Source: Monomorium pharaonis (Eukaryota > Arthropoda > Insecta > Hymenoptera > Formicidae). Taken from it: 64,000 bases of DNA. The DNA is taken from assembly GCF_013373865.1 (NCBI RefSeq), contig NC_050472.1, forward strand, positions 25,713,138 to 25,777,137, given 5' to 3'. This document shows positions 12,441 to 25,100 of this stretch, one piece after another (within the stretch, counting starts at the first letter, position 1; the number at the start of each line of letters is the position of its first letter). A program made the position numbers and the translations under genes. Under the pieces are notes generated by a model, which did not search any database, was not told where the DNA came from, and saw only the letters and a list, made by a program, of their open reading frames with translations.

Positions 12441-13680
12441 GAATACACCCGGTAGACATGCCATCCGCCTATGAGACGATACCGCTGACCGCGATGAGAT
12501 CACGAACAACTTACTGTATAGAGTGTTTTCCCTCTCGTGCAGGACTTTGCTTCTTCGCTACGCTTGTGAAATTGGATCAAACTGCTGGAATGGGTTTAAG
12601 TAAACAACGTAAGGAAAGAAAAAGAGACAGACAGAGAGAAAGAGAGAGATGCTATTGAGTGCGATTGCACGCGCAGGGAGTATCTCGCGTGTGGAAAAAA
12701 AAAACAGCGAACTCTTTTCGATTGCGCGATAGAACTTCGATTGAAGACGGGTAACCAACTATTTTTTTCTGTCCCAATATTTTATCATTCCGCACGTTAA
12801 ATACAAACGTTGGCTTCTACACCGACTAATATGTGGAGATATTCTAAATGCGGTGGTAAGGACGGTGTACCCGATAATTCGATGATATTTGGCCGAGCCC
12901 TCACGTATTCAGCCACGAGAATCTTGGACTCGACCCATCCTAGCTGACCTTTCACAAATAGCGGAAGCTCACTCGATAATACGCGTGCACTCGTGCATCC
13001 TGTGCGGAAAATCAAACGCGTGTATAGGTGTTTGTGGCTCGGAGAAAGGTCAATCGGGTAACGTGTTCAATGTTACTATTAAATGCCACGCTTAAATATG
13101 TACAGTGGAAATATCGACTATTTGTCCGGCCGGCGGTACTCGTACTCTTCACGATGGCAAAACCGCTACTATTGGCGTGCAAATTTTTCCGCGTCCCGGA
13201 TTTCACTCTTCGGGGACAGAAATTGAAGTCGCTTCCGCCTCTCGGGCACGTACACCAGTTATTTCAACGATATAAGGAATTCTTAGGAATTCGCCGTTGG
13301 CGATCGAGTGATCTGGATACTTTACCGGTATGGGACAGTGCCATGAATTCTCAAACAGTTGCGAGCTTCGTAATTCCTCACGTATCCGCGTCGAATCTTG
13401 AATGTCTCACGAGTATATTGTGCCCGCAAATCTTGACTTATTGTCATTCGCATACAATTTACAATGATATTACGACATTTGAATTAAGATAAAAAAGAAT
13501 TAACTAGGATAATATTATATAGACTGTGTTATACATTGTATTTGAATTATTTTTAATTATTTCTGTGGGTCGCTATTGCTCTTACTAATATACCGTTAAC
13601 TAAAACAATGGAGCTGAATAATTCAACTCAAGAAACGTTAACTTTTTAAAATACAAATTTAGATCATTTATACTGGGTGC
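12441..13680. other. Single-copy spacer with one 154-codon open frame, probably chance
   Basis: A plus-strand frame at 13,028-13,492 is open for 154 codons. It has no recognisable domain, no clear splice sites at its ends and several alternative frames across it. Frames of this length arise several times by chance in this window, so I do not call it a gene. Confidence 0.5.
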
Positions 13681-13749
13681 ATCCTATCTAAAAAAGGAGA
13701 TGTTAAATCAAATCGAATTTATTGTTGCCGCTTTTCCGAGATGCTGATT
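13681..13749. repeat. Left copy of a split duplication flanking the GA tract
   Basis: Two blocks match the right copy at 14,021-14,097. Block one (13,681-13,702, atcctatctaaaaaa...) matches 19 of 22 positions. Block two (13,721-13,749, ending cgagatgctgatt) matches 26 of 29. The DNA between the blocks differs in length (18 versus 26 nt). Confidence 0.75.
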
Positions 13750-13900
13750 GGCTGTCTCGCTATCTCGTTGTTAAGTGCGTTGTGACTTTCTTCACTTCGT
13801 GTTATTTCCAGCTGTCAAACTGTCACTTTTGATAGTTGATTGAAATAATTACAAAAAATCAGGGAAAAAGAAAAAAGAGCCAAATAAAAAATATAAGAGA

Positions 13901-13904
<4 letters not shown>

Positions 13905-13999
<95 letters not shown>

Positions 14000-14013
14000 G
14001 GGGGGGGGGGGGG
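13905..14013. repeat. (GA)n tract of 89 nt followed by 16 consecutive G
   Basis: An uninterrupted GA repeat at 13,905-13,993 is followed by tgaa and then a G16 run at 13,998-14,013. The long homopurine mirror repeat could form an intramolecular triplex, and the G run could form a quadruplex. The short plus-strand frame through it is low-complexity Arg/Glu and not a gene. Confidence 0.97.
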
Positions 14014-14020
14014 AGTAAGA

Positions 14021-14097
14021 ATCCTTTCTAAAAAAGGGCATGGCATCTATACTCGCATCTCTCGAAGTATTGTTGTCGCTTTTCCGCGATGCCGATT
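14021..14097. repeat. Right copy of the split duplication
   Basis: This is the partner of 13,681-13,749 in the same orientation, with the GA/G tract lying between the two. The better-conserved block is 14,069-14,097. The pair could be a target duplication, a decayed tandem repeat, or two copies of a dispersed element. Confidence 0.75.
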
Positions 14098-14126
14098 AAA
14101 CGTGTGTGAAGTTAGTATCTTAAAGT

Positions 14127-14252
14127 TTAGCATCTCATAAAAATACTGCACAATTACTTACATCCAGCATAGTTCTACAGTTCTTGATAGGTATCAACAA
14201 TAGTTCCGTTGAATTATCTATTGTAATTAAAATTTTATAAATGAGATGCTAA
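14127..14252. repeat. Inverted repeat with 12-bp perfect arms
   Basis: ttagcatctcat (14,127-14,138) and atgagatgctaa (14,241-14,252) are exact reverse complements 102 bp apart, and the match continues imperfectly inward through AT-rich bases. A further agcatctca follows near 14,272. The arrangement resembles a very small non-autonomous element, but no target-site duplication is clear. Confidence 0.5.
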
Positions 14253-14449
14253 CTTCCAAAATCACATAATAGCATCTCACCGTATTTCGAATATACGACC
14301 ACAGAGAAGACTAAATCTATAGAGTTCTATCGTTTAGAGACGTCCTATCAATAGTTCTGATGATTAAATTAATTTAAAAAAAATTTTTTGTTACAAAACA
14401 GACGTATATATGCGTGTACGTCTGCGCACGTGGATTTGGTGTAACTGGC

Positions 14450-17400
14450 ATCTCAGATAGACAAAATTAATTAATTTAAAAATTTTAAAAGTATTTTTCA
14501 ACAACTATCTAGATGGGAAACTTATATTTATAGGTCTAGACATGAGATACTGGTTGAATATTGATAGTTCTGTTTTTTTTAACGTAGTTTCCATATAGAT
14601 ACGGACGCGTACAATAGTTTTTACAAAAGTTATGGTGTTATAATTAATAAAAACATTTTTTAAAAAATTATTTTGCCCGGAAAACTTGAATTTTGAAGGC
14701 TGGACGTGAAGAGCTAATTGAATATCAACAGATTTATTTATTTTAACGTAATTCTCATATAGTTCGGGACGCGTACAATATGTTTCTATAAAGTTCAGGT
14801 GATATAATTAACTAAAACATTTTTTAAACAATTATTTTGCCCGAAAAACTTGAATTTCTAAGGCTACACGTCAAGTGCTAATCGAATATCGACAGATCTA
14901 TTTATTTTAACGTAATTCTCATATAGTTCGGGACGCGTACAATATGTTTCTATAAAGTTCAGGTGATATAATTAATTAGAACATTTTTTAAACAATTATT
15001 TTGCCCGAAAAACTTGAATTTCTAAGGCTACACGTCAAGTGCTAATCGAATATCGACAGATCTATTTATTTTAACGTAATTCTCATATAGTTCGGGACGC
15101 GTACAATATGTTTCTATAAAGTTCAGGAGATATAATTAATTAAAACATTTTTTAAACAATTATTTTGCTTGAAAAACTTGAATTTCTAAGGCTACACGTC
15201 AAGTGCTAATGGAATATCGACAGATCTATTTATTTTAACGTAATTCTCATATAGTTCGGGACGCGTACAATATGTTTCTATAAAGTTCAGGTGATATAAT
15301 TAATTAGAACATTTTTTAAACAATTATTTTTCCCGAAAAACTTGAATTTCTAAGGCTACACGTCAAGTGCTCATCGAATATCGACAGATCTATTTATTTT
15401 AACATAATTCTCATATAGTTTGGGACGCGTACAACAGGTTTCTATAAAGTTCGGGCGTTATAATTAATTATAACATTTTTTAAACAATTATTTTGCCCGA
15501 AAAACTTGAATTTTTAAGGCTACACGTCAAGTGCTCATTGAATATCGACAGATCTATTTATTTTAACGTAATTCTCATATAGTTTGGGACGCGTACAACA
15601 TGTTTCTATAAAGTTCGGGCGTTATAATTAATTATAACATTTTTTAAACAATTATTTTGCCTGAAAAACTTGAATTTTTAAGGCTACACGTCAAGTGCTC
15701 ATCGAATATCGACAGATCTATTTATTTTAACGTAATTCTCATATAGTTTGGGACGCGTACAACATGTTTCTATAAAGTTTGGGTGTTATAATTAATTAAA
15801 ACATTTTTTAAACAATTATTTTGCCCGAAAAACTTGAATTTTTAAGGCTACACGTCAAGTGCTCATCGAATATCGACAGATCTATTTATTTTAACGTAAT
15901 TCTCATATAGTTTGGGACGCGTACAACAGGTTTCTATAAAGTTCGGGCGTTATAATTAATTATAACATTTTTTAAACAATTATTTTGCCCGAAAAACTTG
16001 AATTTTTAAGGCTACACGTCAAGTGCTCATTGAATATCGACAGATCTATTTATTTTAACGTAATTCTCATATAGTTTGGGACGCGTACAACATGTTTCTA
16101 TAAAGTTCGGGCGTTATAATTAATTATAACATTTTTTAAACAATTATTTTGCCTGAAAAACTTGAATTTTTAAGGCTACACGTCAAGTGCTCATCGAATA
16201 TCGACAGATCTATTTATTTTAACGTAATTCTCATATAGTTTGGGACGCGTACAACATGTTTCTATAAAGTTTGGGTGTTATAATTAATTAAAACATTTTT
16301 TAAACAATTATTTTGCCCGAAAAACTTGAATTTTTAAGGCTACACGTCAAGTGCTCATCGAATATCGACAGATCTGTTTATTTTAACATAATTCTCGTAT
16401 AGTTCGGGACGCGTACAATATGTTTCTATAAAGTTTAGGTGATATAATTAATTAAAACATTTTTTAAACAATTATTTTGCCCGAAAAACTTGAATTTTTA
16501 AGGCTACACGTCAAGTGCTCATCGAATATCGACAGATCTATTTATTTTAACGTAATTCTCATATAGTTTGGGACGCGTACAACATGTTTCTATAAAGTTC
16601 GGGCGTTATAATTAATTAGAACATTTTTTAAACAATTATTTTGCCCGAAAAACTTGAATTTCTAAGGCTACACGTCAAGTGCTAATCGAATATCGACAGA
16701 TCTATTTATTTTAACGTAATTCTCATATAGTTCGGGACGCGTACAATATGTTTCTATAAAGTTCAGGAGATATAATTAATTAAAACATTTTTTAAACAAT
16801 TATTTTGCTTGAAAAACTTGAATTTCTAAGGCTACACGTCAAGTGCTAATGGAATATCGACAGATCTATTTATTTTAACGTAATTCTCATATAGTTCGGG
16901 ACGCGTACAATATGTTTCTATAGAGTTCAGGTGATATAATTAATTAGAACATTTTTTAAACAATTATTTTTCCCGAAAAACTTGAATTTCTAAGGCTACA
17001 CGTCAAGTGCTCATCGAATATCGACAGATCTATTTATTTTAACATAATTCTCATATAGTTTGGGACGCGTACAACAGGTTTCTATAAAGTTCGGGCGTTA
17101 TAATTAATTATAACATTTTTTAAACAATTATTTTGCCCGAAAAACTTGAATTTTTAAGGCTACACGTCAAGTGCTCATTGAATATCGACAGATCTATTTA
17201 TTTTAACGTAATTCTCATATAGTTTGGGACGCGTACAACATGTTTCTATAAAGTTCGGGCGTTATAATTAATTATAACATTTTTTAAACAATTATTTTGC
17301 CTGAAAAACTTGAATTTTTAAAACTACACGTCAAGTGCTCATCGAATATCGACAGATCTATTTATTTTAACGTAATTCTCATATAGTTTGGGACGCGTAC

Positions 17401-20400
17401 AACATGTTTCTATAAAGTTTGGGTGTTATAATTAATTAAAACATTTTTTAAACAATTATTTTGCCCGAAAAACTTGAATTTTTAAGGCTACACGTCAAGT
17501 GCTCATCGAATATCGACAGATCTATTTATTTTAACGTAATTCTCATATAGTTTGGGACGCGTACAACAGGTTTCTATAAAGTTCGGGCGTTATAATTAAT
17601 TATAACATTTTTTAAACAATTATTTTGCCCGAAAAACTTGAATTTTTAAGGCTACACGTCAAGTGCTCATTGAATATCGACAGATCTATTTATTTTAACG
17701 TAATTCTCATATAGTTTGGGACGCGTACAACATGTTTCTATAAAGTTCGGGCGTTATAATTAATTATAACATTTTTTAAACAATTATTTTGCCTGAAAAA
17801 CTTGAATTTTTAAGGCTACACGTCAAGTGCTCATCGAATATCGACAGATCTATTTATTTTAACGTAATTCTCATATAGTTTGGGACGCGTACAACATGTT
17901 TCTATAAAGTTTGGGCGTTATAATTAATTATAACATTTTTTAAACAATTATTTTGCCCGAAAAACTTGAATTTTTAAGTCTACACGTCAAGTGCTCATCG
18001 AATATCGACAGATCTATTTATTTTAACGTAATTCTCATATAGTTTGGGACGCGTACAACATGTTTCTATAAAGTTCGGGCGTTATAATTAATTAGAACAT
18101 TTTTTAAACAATTATTTTGCCCGAAAAACTTGAATTTCTAAGGCTACACGTCAAGTGCTAATCGAATATCGACAGATCTATTTATTTTAACGTAATTCTC
18201 ATATAGTTCGGGACGCGTACAATATGTTTCTATAAAGTTCAGGAGATATAATTAATTAAAACATTTTTTAAACAATTATTTTGCTTGAAAAACTTGAATT
18301 TCTAAGGCTACACGTCAAGTGCTAATGGAATATCGACAGATCTATTTATTTTAACGTAATTCTCATATAGTTCGGGACGCGTACAATATGTTTCTATAAA
18401 GTTCAGGTGATATAATTAATTAGAACATTTTTTAAACAATTATTTTTCCCGAAAAACTTGAATTTCTAAGGCTACACGTCAAGTGCTCATCGAATATCGA
18501 CAGATCTATTTATTTTAACATAATTCTCATATAGTTTGGGACGCGTACAACAGGTTTCTATAAAGTTCGGGCGTTATAATTAATTATAACATTTTTTAAA
18601 CAATTATTTTGCCCGAAAAACTTGAATTTTTAAGGCTACACGTCAAGTGCTCATTGAATATCGACAGATCTATTTATTTTAACGTAATTCTCATATAGTT
18701 TGGGACGCGTACAACATGTTTCTATAAAGTTCGGGCGTTATAATTAATTATAACATTTTTTAAACAATTATTTTGCCTGAAAAACTTGAATTTTTAAGGC
18801 TACACGTCAAGTGCTCATCGAATATCGACAGATCTATTTATTTTAACGTAATTCTCATATAGTTTGGGACGCGTACAACATGTTTCTATAAAGTTTGGGT
18901 GTTATAATTAATTAAAACATTTTTTAAACAATTATTTTGCCCGAAAAACTTGAATTTTTAAGGCTACACGTCAAGTGCTCATCGAATATCGACAGATCTA
19001 TTTATTTTAACGTAATTCTCATATAGTTTGGGACGCGTACAACAGGTTTCTATAAAGTTCGGGCGTTATAATTAATTATAACATTTTTTAAACAATTATT
19101 TTGCCCGAAAAACTTGAATTTTTAAGGCTACACGTCAAGTGCTCATTGAATATCGACAGATCTATTTATTTTAACGTAATTCTCATATAGTTTGGGACGC
19201 GTACAACATGTTTCTATAAAGTTCGGGCGTTATAATTAATTATAACATTTTTTAAACAATTATTTTGCCTGAAAAACTTGAATTTTTAAGGCTACACGTC
19301 AAGTGCTCATCGAATATCGACAGATCTATTTATTTTAACGTAATTCTCATATAGTTTGGGACGCGTACAACATGTTTCTATAAAGTTTGGGTGTTATAAT
19401 TAATTAAAACATTTTTTAAACAATTATTTTGCCCGAAAAACTTGAATTTTTAAGGCTACACGTCAAGTGCTCATCGAATATCGACAGATCTATTTATTTT
19501 AACATAATTCTCATATAGTTTGGGACGCGTACAACAGGTTTCTATAAAGTTCGGGCGTTATAATTAATTAAAACATTTTTTAAACAATTATTTTGCCCGA
19601 AAAACTTGAATTTTTAAGGCTACACGTCAAGTGCTCATCGAATATCGACAGATCTGTTTATTTTAACATAATTCTCGTATAGTTCGGGACGCGTACAATA
19701 TGTTTCTATAAAGTTTAGGTGATATAATTAATTAAAACATTTTTTAAACAATTATTTTGCCCGAAAAACTTGAATTTTTAAGGCTACACGTCAAGTGCTC
19801 ATCGAATATCGACATATCTATTTATTTTAACGTAATTCTCATATAGTTTGGGACGCGTATAACCTGTTTCTATAAAGTTTGGGCGTTATAATTAATTATA
19901 ACATTTTTTAAACAATTATTTTGCCCGAAAAACTTGAATTTTTAAGGCTACACGTCAAGTGCTCATCGAATATCGACAGATCTATTTATTTTAACGTAAT
20001 TCTCATATAGTTTGGGACGCGTACAACATGTTTCTATAAAGTTTGGGTGTTATAATTAATTAAAACATTTTTTAAACAATTATTTTGCCCGAAAAACTTG
20101 AATTTTTAAGGCTACACGTCAAGTGCTCATCGAATATCGACAGGTCTATTTATTCTAACGTAATTCTCATATAGTTTGGGACGCGTACAACATGTTTCTA
20201 TAAAGTTCGGGCGTTATAATTAATTATAACATTTTTTAAACAATTATTTTGCCCGAAAAACTTGAATTTTTAAGGCTACACGTCAAATGCTCATCGAATA
20301 TCGACAGATCTGTTTATTTTAACATAATTCTCGTATAGTTCGGGACGCGTACAATATGTTTCTATAAAGTTTAGGTGATATAATTAATTAAAACATTTTT

Positions 20401-23400
20401 TAAACAATTATTTTGCCCGAAAAACTTGAATTTTTAAGGCTACACGTCAAGTGCTCATCGAATATCGACAGATCTATTTATTTTAACGTAATTTTCATAT
20501 AGTTTGGGACGCGTACAACATGTTTCTATAAAGTTCGGGCGTTATAATTAATTATAACATTTTTTAAACAATTATTTTGCCCGAAAAACTTGAATTTTAA
20601 GGCTACACGTCAAGTGCTCATCGAATATCGACAGATCTATTTATTTTAACGTAATTCTCATATAGTTTGGGACGCGTACAACATGTTTCTATAAAGTTTG
20701 GGCGTTATAATTAATTATAACATTTTTTAAACAATTATTTTGCCCGAAAAACTTGAATTTTTAAGGCTACACGTCAAGTGCTCATCGAATATCGACAGAT
20801 CTATTTATTTTAACGTAATTCTCATATAGTTTGGGACGCGTACAACAGGTTTCTATAATGTTCGGGCGTTATAATTAATTATAACATTTTTTAAACAATT
20901 ATTTTGCCCGAAAAACTTGAATTTTTAAGGCTACACGTCAAGTGCTCATCGAATATCGACAGATCTATTTATTTTAACGTAATTCTCATATAGTTTGGGA
21001 CGCGTACAACAGGTTTCTATAAAGTTTGGGCGTTATAATTAATTATAACATTTTTTAAACAATTATTTTGCCCGAAAAACTTGAATTTTTAAGGCTACAC
21101 GTCAAGTGCTCATTGAATATCGACAGATCTATTTATTTTAACGTAATTCTCATATAGTTTGGGACGCGTACAACATGTTTCTATAAAGTTCGGGCGTTAT
21201 AATTAATTATAACATTTTTTAAACAATTATTTTGCCCGAAAAACTTGAATTTTTAAGGCTACACGTCAAATGCTCATCGAATATCGACAGATCTGTTTAT
21301 TTTAACATAATTCTCGTATAGTTCGGGACGCGTACAATATGTTTCTATAAAGTTTAGGTGATATAATTAATTAAAACATTTTTTAAACAATTATTTTGCC
21401 CGAAAAACTTGAATTTTTAAGGCTACACGTCAAGTGCTCATCGAATATCGACAGATCTATTTATTTTAACGTAATTCTCATATAGTTTGGGACGCGTACA
21501 ACATGTTTCTATAAAGTTCGGGCGTTATAATTAATTATAACATTTTTTAAACAATTATTTTGCCCGAAAAACTTGAATTTTTAAGGCTACACGTCAAGTG
21601 CTCATCGAATATCGACAGATCTATTTATTTTAACGTAATTCTCATATAGTTTGGGACGCGTACAACATGTTTCTATAAAGTTCGGGCGTTATAATTAATT
21701 ATAACATTTTTTAAACAATTATTTTGCCTGAAAAACTTGAATTTTTAAGGCTACACGTCAAGTGCTCATCGAATATCGACAGATCTATTTATTTTAACGT
21801 AATTCTCATATAGTTTGGGACGCGTACAACAGGTTTCTATAAAGTTCGGGCGTTATAATTAATTATAACATTTTTTAAACAATTATTTTGCCCGAAAAAC
21901 TTGAATTTTTAAGGCTACACGTCAAGTGCTCATTGAATATCGACAGATCTATTTATTTTAACGTAATTCTCATATAGTTTGGGACGCGTACAACATGTTT
22001 CTATAAAGTTTGGGCGTTATAATTAATTATAACATTTTTTAAACAATTATTTTGCCCGAAAAACTTGAATTTTTAAGGCTACACGTCAAGTGCTCATCGA
22101 ATATCGACAGATCTATTTATTTTAACGTAATTCTCATATAGTTTGGGACGCGTACAACATGTTTCTATAAAGTTCGGGCGTTATAATTAATTAGAACATT
22201 TTTTAAACAATTATTTTGCCCGAAAAATTTGAATTTCTAAGGCTACACGTCAAGTGCTAATCGAATATCGACAGATCTATTTATTTTAACGTAATTCTCA
22301 TATAGTTCGGGACGCGTACAATATGTTTCTATAAAGTTCAGGAGATATAATTAATTAAAACATTTTTTAAACAATTATTTTGCTTGAAAAACTTGAATTT
22401 CTAAGGCTACACGTCAAGTGCTAATGGAATATCGACAGATCTATTTATTTTAACGTAATTCTCATATAGTTCGGGACGCGTACAATATGTTTCTATAAAG
22501 TTCAGGTGATATAATTAATTAGAACATTTTTTAAACAATTATTTTTCCCGAAAAACTTGAATTTCTAAGGCTACACGTCAAGTGCTCATCGAATATCGAC
22601 AGATCTATTTATTTTAACATAATTCTCATATAGTTTGGGACGCGTACAACAGGTTTCTATAAAGTTCGGGCGTTATAATTAATTATAACATTTTTTAAAC
22701 AATTATTTTGCCCGAAAAACTTGAATTTTTAAGGCTACACGTCAAGTGCTCATTGAATATCGACAGATCTATTTATTTTAACGTAATTCTCATATAGTTT
22801 GGGACGCGTACAACATGTTTCTATAAAGTTCGGGCGTTATAATTAATTATAACATTTTTTAAACAATTATTTTGCCTGAAAAACTTGAATTTTTAAGGCT
22901 ACACGTCAAGTGCTCATCGAATATCGACAGATCTATTTATTTTAACGTAATTCTCATATAGTTTGGGACGCGTACAACATGTTTCTATAAAGTTTGGGTG
23001 TTATAATTAATTAAAACATTTTTTAAACAATTATTTTGCCCGAAAAACTTGAATTTTTAAGGCTACACGTCAAGTGCTCATCGAATATCGACAGATCTAT
23101 TTATTTTAACGTAATTCTCATATAGTTTGGGACGCGTACAACATGTTTCTATAAAGTTCGGGCGTTATAATTAATTATAACATTTTTTAAACAATTATTT
23201 TGCCTGAAAAACTTGAATTTTTAAGGCTACACGTCAAGTGCTCATCGAATATCGACAGATCTATTTATTTTAACGTAATTCTCATATAGTTTGGGACGCG
23301 TACAACATGTTTCTATAAAGTTTGGGTGTTATAATTAATTAAAACATTTTTTAAACAATTATTTTGCCCGAAAAACTTGAATTTTTAAGGCTACACGTCA

Positions 23401-23655
23401 AGTGCTCATCGAATATCGACAGATCTATTTATTTTATCGTAATTCTCATATAGTTTGGGACGCGTACAACATGTTTCTATAAAGTTCGGGCGTTATAATT
23501 AATTATAACATTTTTTAAACAATTATTTTACCCGAAAAACTTGAATTTTGAAAGCTGGACGTGAAGTGCTTATTGAATATCGACAGATTTATTTATTTTA
23601 ACGCAGTTTTCATATAGTTTCGGACGCGTACAATAATTTTTTATAGAGTTTGCCA
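14450..23655. repeat. 164-bp satellite array, about 56 monomers
   Basis: The anchor ggacgcgtac recurs from 14,602 to 23,621. That distance, 9019 bp, is 55 periods of 164 bp less one base; the missing base is in the monomer ending near 20,669, which has one T fewer in the gaattttaagg run. Each monomer holds an Mlu-type acgcgt, an attaatta core, a cattttttaaacaattatttt block, a cacgtcaagtgct block and a tatcgacagatct block. The first copy (about 14,450-14,601) is strongly diverged but alignable over its whole length, and the last fades near 23,655. No frame of 60 codons is open on either strand across these 9 kb. I do not recognise the family. Confidence 0.98.
15094..18209. repeat. Higher-order blocks of 9-10 monomers within the 164-bp array
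   Basis: A marker monomer carrying ttcaggagat, a gcttgaaaa variant and gctaatgg occurs at anchors 15,094, 16,734, 18,210 and 22,309, that is 10, 9 and 25 monomers apart. After each marker the same order of variants follows: a tagaac/tcccg monomer, then a caacagg/cattg monomer, a caacatg/gcctg monomer and a tttgggtgtt monomer. That last trio (492 bp) is repeated twice in most blocks. The block at 15,094 is 10 monomers (1640 bp) and the block at 16,734 is 9 (1476 bp). A variant carrying gatctgttta and ctcgtat appears in some blocks only. Confidence 0.85.
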
Positions 23656-25100
23656 GAAAGTGAAAGTTTTGAAAATTGATTGAAAATTAACAGGTAACAT
23701 TACATATAATATATTATATATTTTCATTTATTTAAAGGGGATTAAGTATGGAGTGAAAGTATGTAAGAGTGATATTAAGAAACATGAAAATATAATATAA
23801 TTACTAATTTGTGTTTAGAGAGAGAGAGAGGGGCGGAGGGTGGAGAGTGGGAGAGCGTGAGAGATAAAGACGAGGATTAAATAAGAAAGTAAAATGTAAG
23901 AATAATATTGAACAATATGAAAATAATATAATTAATATCATTAATAATATAATTAGTAATTTAGAGAGGGGGAGAAGGAGCGTGAGATAGAGAAGGGCAT
24001 TAAATATGATAAAGTGTGTGAGAGTAATATTACAGAAGAAAAAAAAGTGCAATGTTGAATATAAAAATGCTAAGTGGCGCGTTGTTGTGTTCTAGTATAT
24101 TAAAATGGACGCTGTTAAAATAAGATTCAGTACTTAGCAATTTTTAATTATGTAAGTTAAGCATTTATACTTTTAGAAAACAAAAGGTACAAAATACTTT
24201 TAACTTATCTCGATTAATCGAAAGCAATGTCTACATTTTCGCAGAAATTACATAAGTTAGAGAGACTTGCTGATTCAGCGACTGCCATCACGAATACGTA
24301 TCGTTCTACTTTGCTATATGAATCTCTCAGAAACGCCGCATATTCAGTAATCTGGTACTGGCCCCTCAATCCCTCGAGAAGATCCCAGTCTCTTTAGCCA
24401 ACCCTCCAATGAAACTGATCTCACTCGAAGTGCTACGTAACATTCGTAGGGGGTCGCACACGCACATTTCACTCTCTTGGTAATGGGAACTGAAACGTGT
24501 CGCTGTAACGATTTACGATCAATACCGAGAACCTTCACACAGAATTTTGAACACATTGTTTCGTAAGATTCGTAATATTAATGGTTTATCAATAGCCTCG
24601 TGATTTGTCTTTTATATTTTAAACATTAAAGTGCATATTTTTTTATTATAAAATTATGTTACAGTCTTACTTAAACATTACGAGAATTTTATATAATTAA
24701 AATTATGTTAAAAACGTTATTTCTCTCTATTCTTCTTATAATTGCTTTTTTAAATGATCGACTTGTGAACTATGATAATAAAACGACTTACTAGTAAAAA
24801 AGTAATAGAAAAAAGAAATAGTACGAATGATTCAGTAAATATCTTAAAAGATCTAAATAAAGAATCCGAGATGCATCCGTGTGAAATAGCAATCTAAGCC
24901 TTTACGATAAATTTACGTCGCATTTCTAGCAAAGCATCGCAGCTTTGCTTGGGATTTATCCCATGGGAAATCAGTTAGTTTCGTTCGGCGAAATTCGCAA
25001 TATTACTGCGGTAAGGCAGGTTTGAAGGCGGCCGAATAATCGAACATCGATTTATTAAAGTCGATAGCCGATTGTAAATAATCGCAACTGACGCGCCCGT
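23656..25100. other. Spacer right of the satellite, no gene seen
   Basis: Mostly AT-rich, with purine-rich patches: a GA run at 23,817-23,830, and repeated gagag/gataga stretches separated by similar sequence (tattaagaaacatgaaaatataat near 23,773 and tattgaacaatatgaaaataat near 23,906). This suggests an old local duplication of about 130 bp. No supported gene. Confidence 0.5.

Noticed and set aside
13028..13492. 154-codon plus-strand frame
   Set aside because: Several frames of about 150 codons occur by chance here, and this one lacks splice support and recognisable motifs.
13836..14046. Arg-Glu and Ser-Leu repeat proteins
   Set aside because: They are direct translations of the GA/CT microsatellite in different frames and strands.
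14450..23655. CENP-B box in the 164-bp monomer
   Set aside because: The closest match (around ttcgggacgcg) has the conserved A out of register and lacks the upstream TTCG; it does not fit the consensus.
1..23655. CRISPR array or prokaryotic repeat system
   Set aside because: Repeats are head-to-tail monomers of 153 and 164 bp with no unique spacers, in eukaryotic-type DNA.
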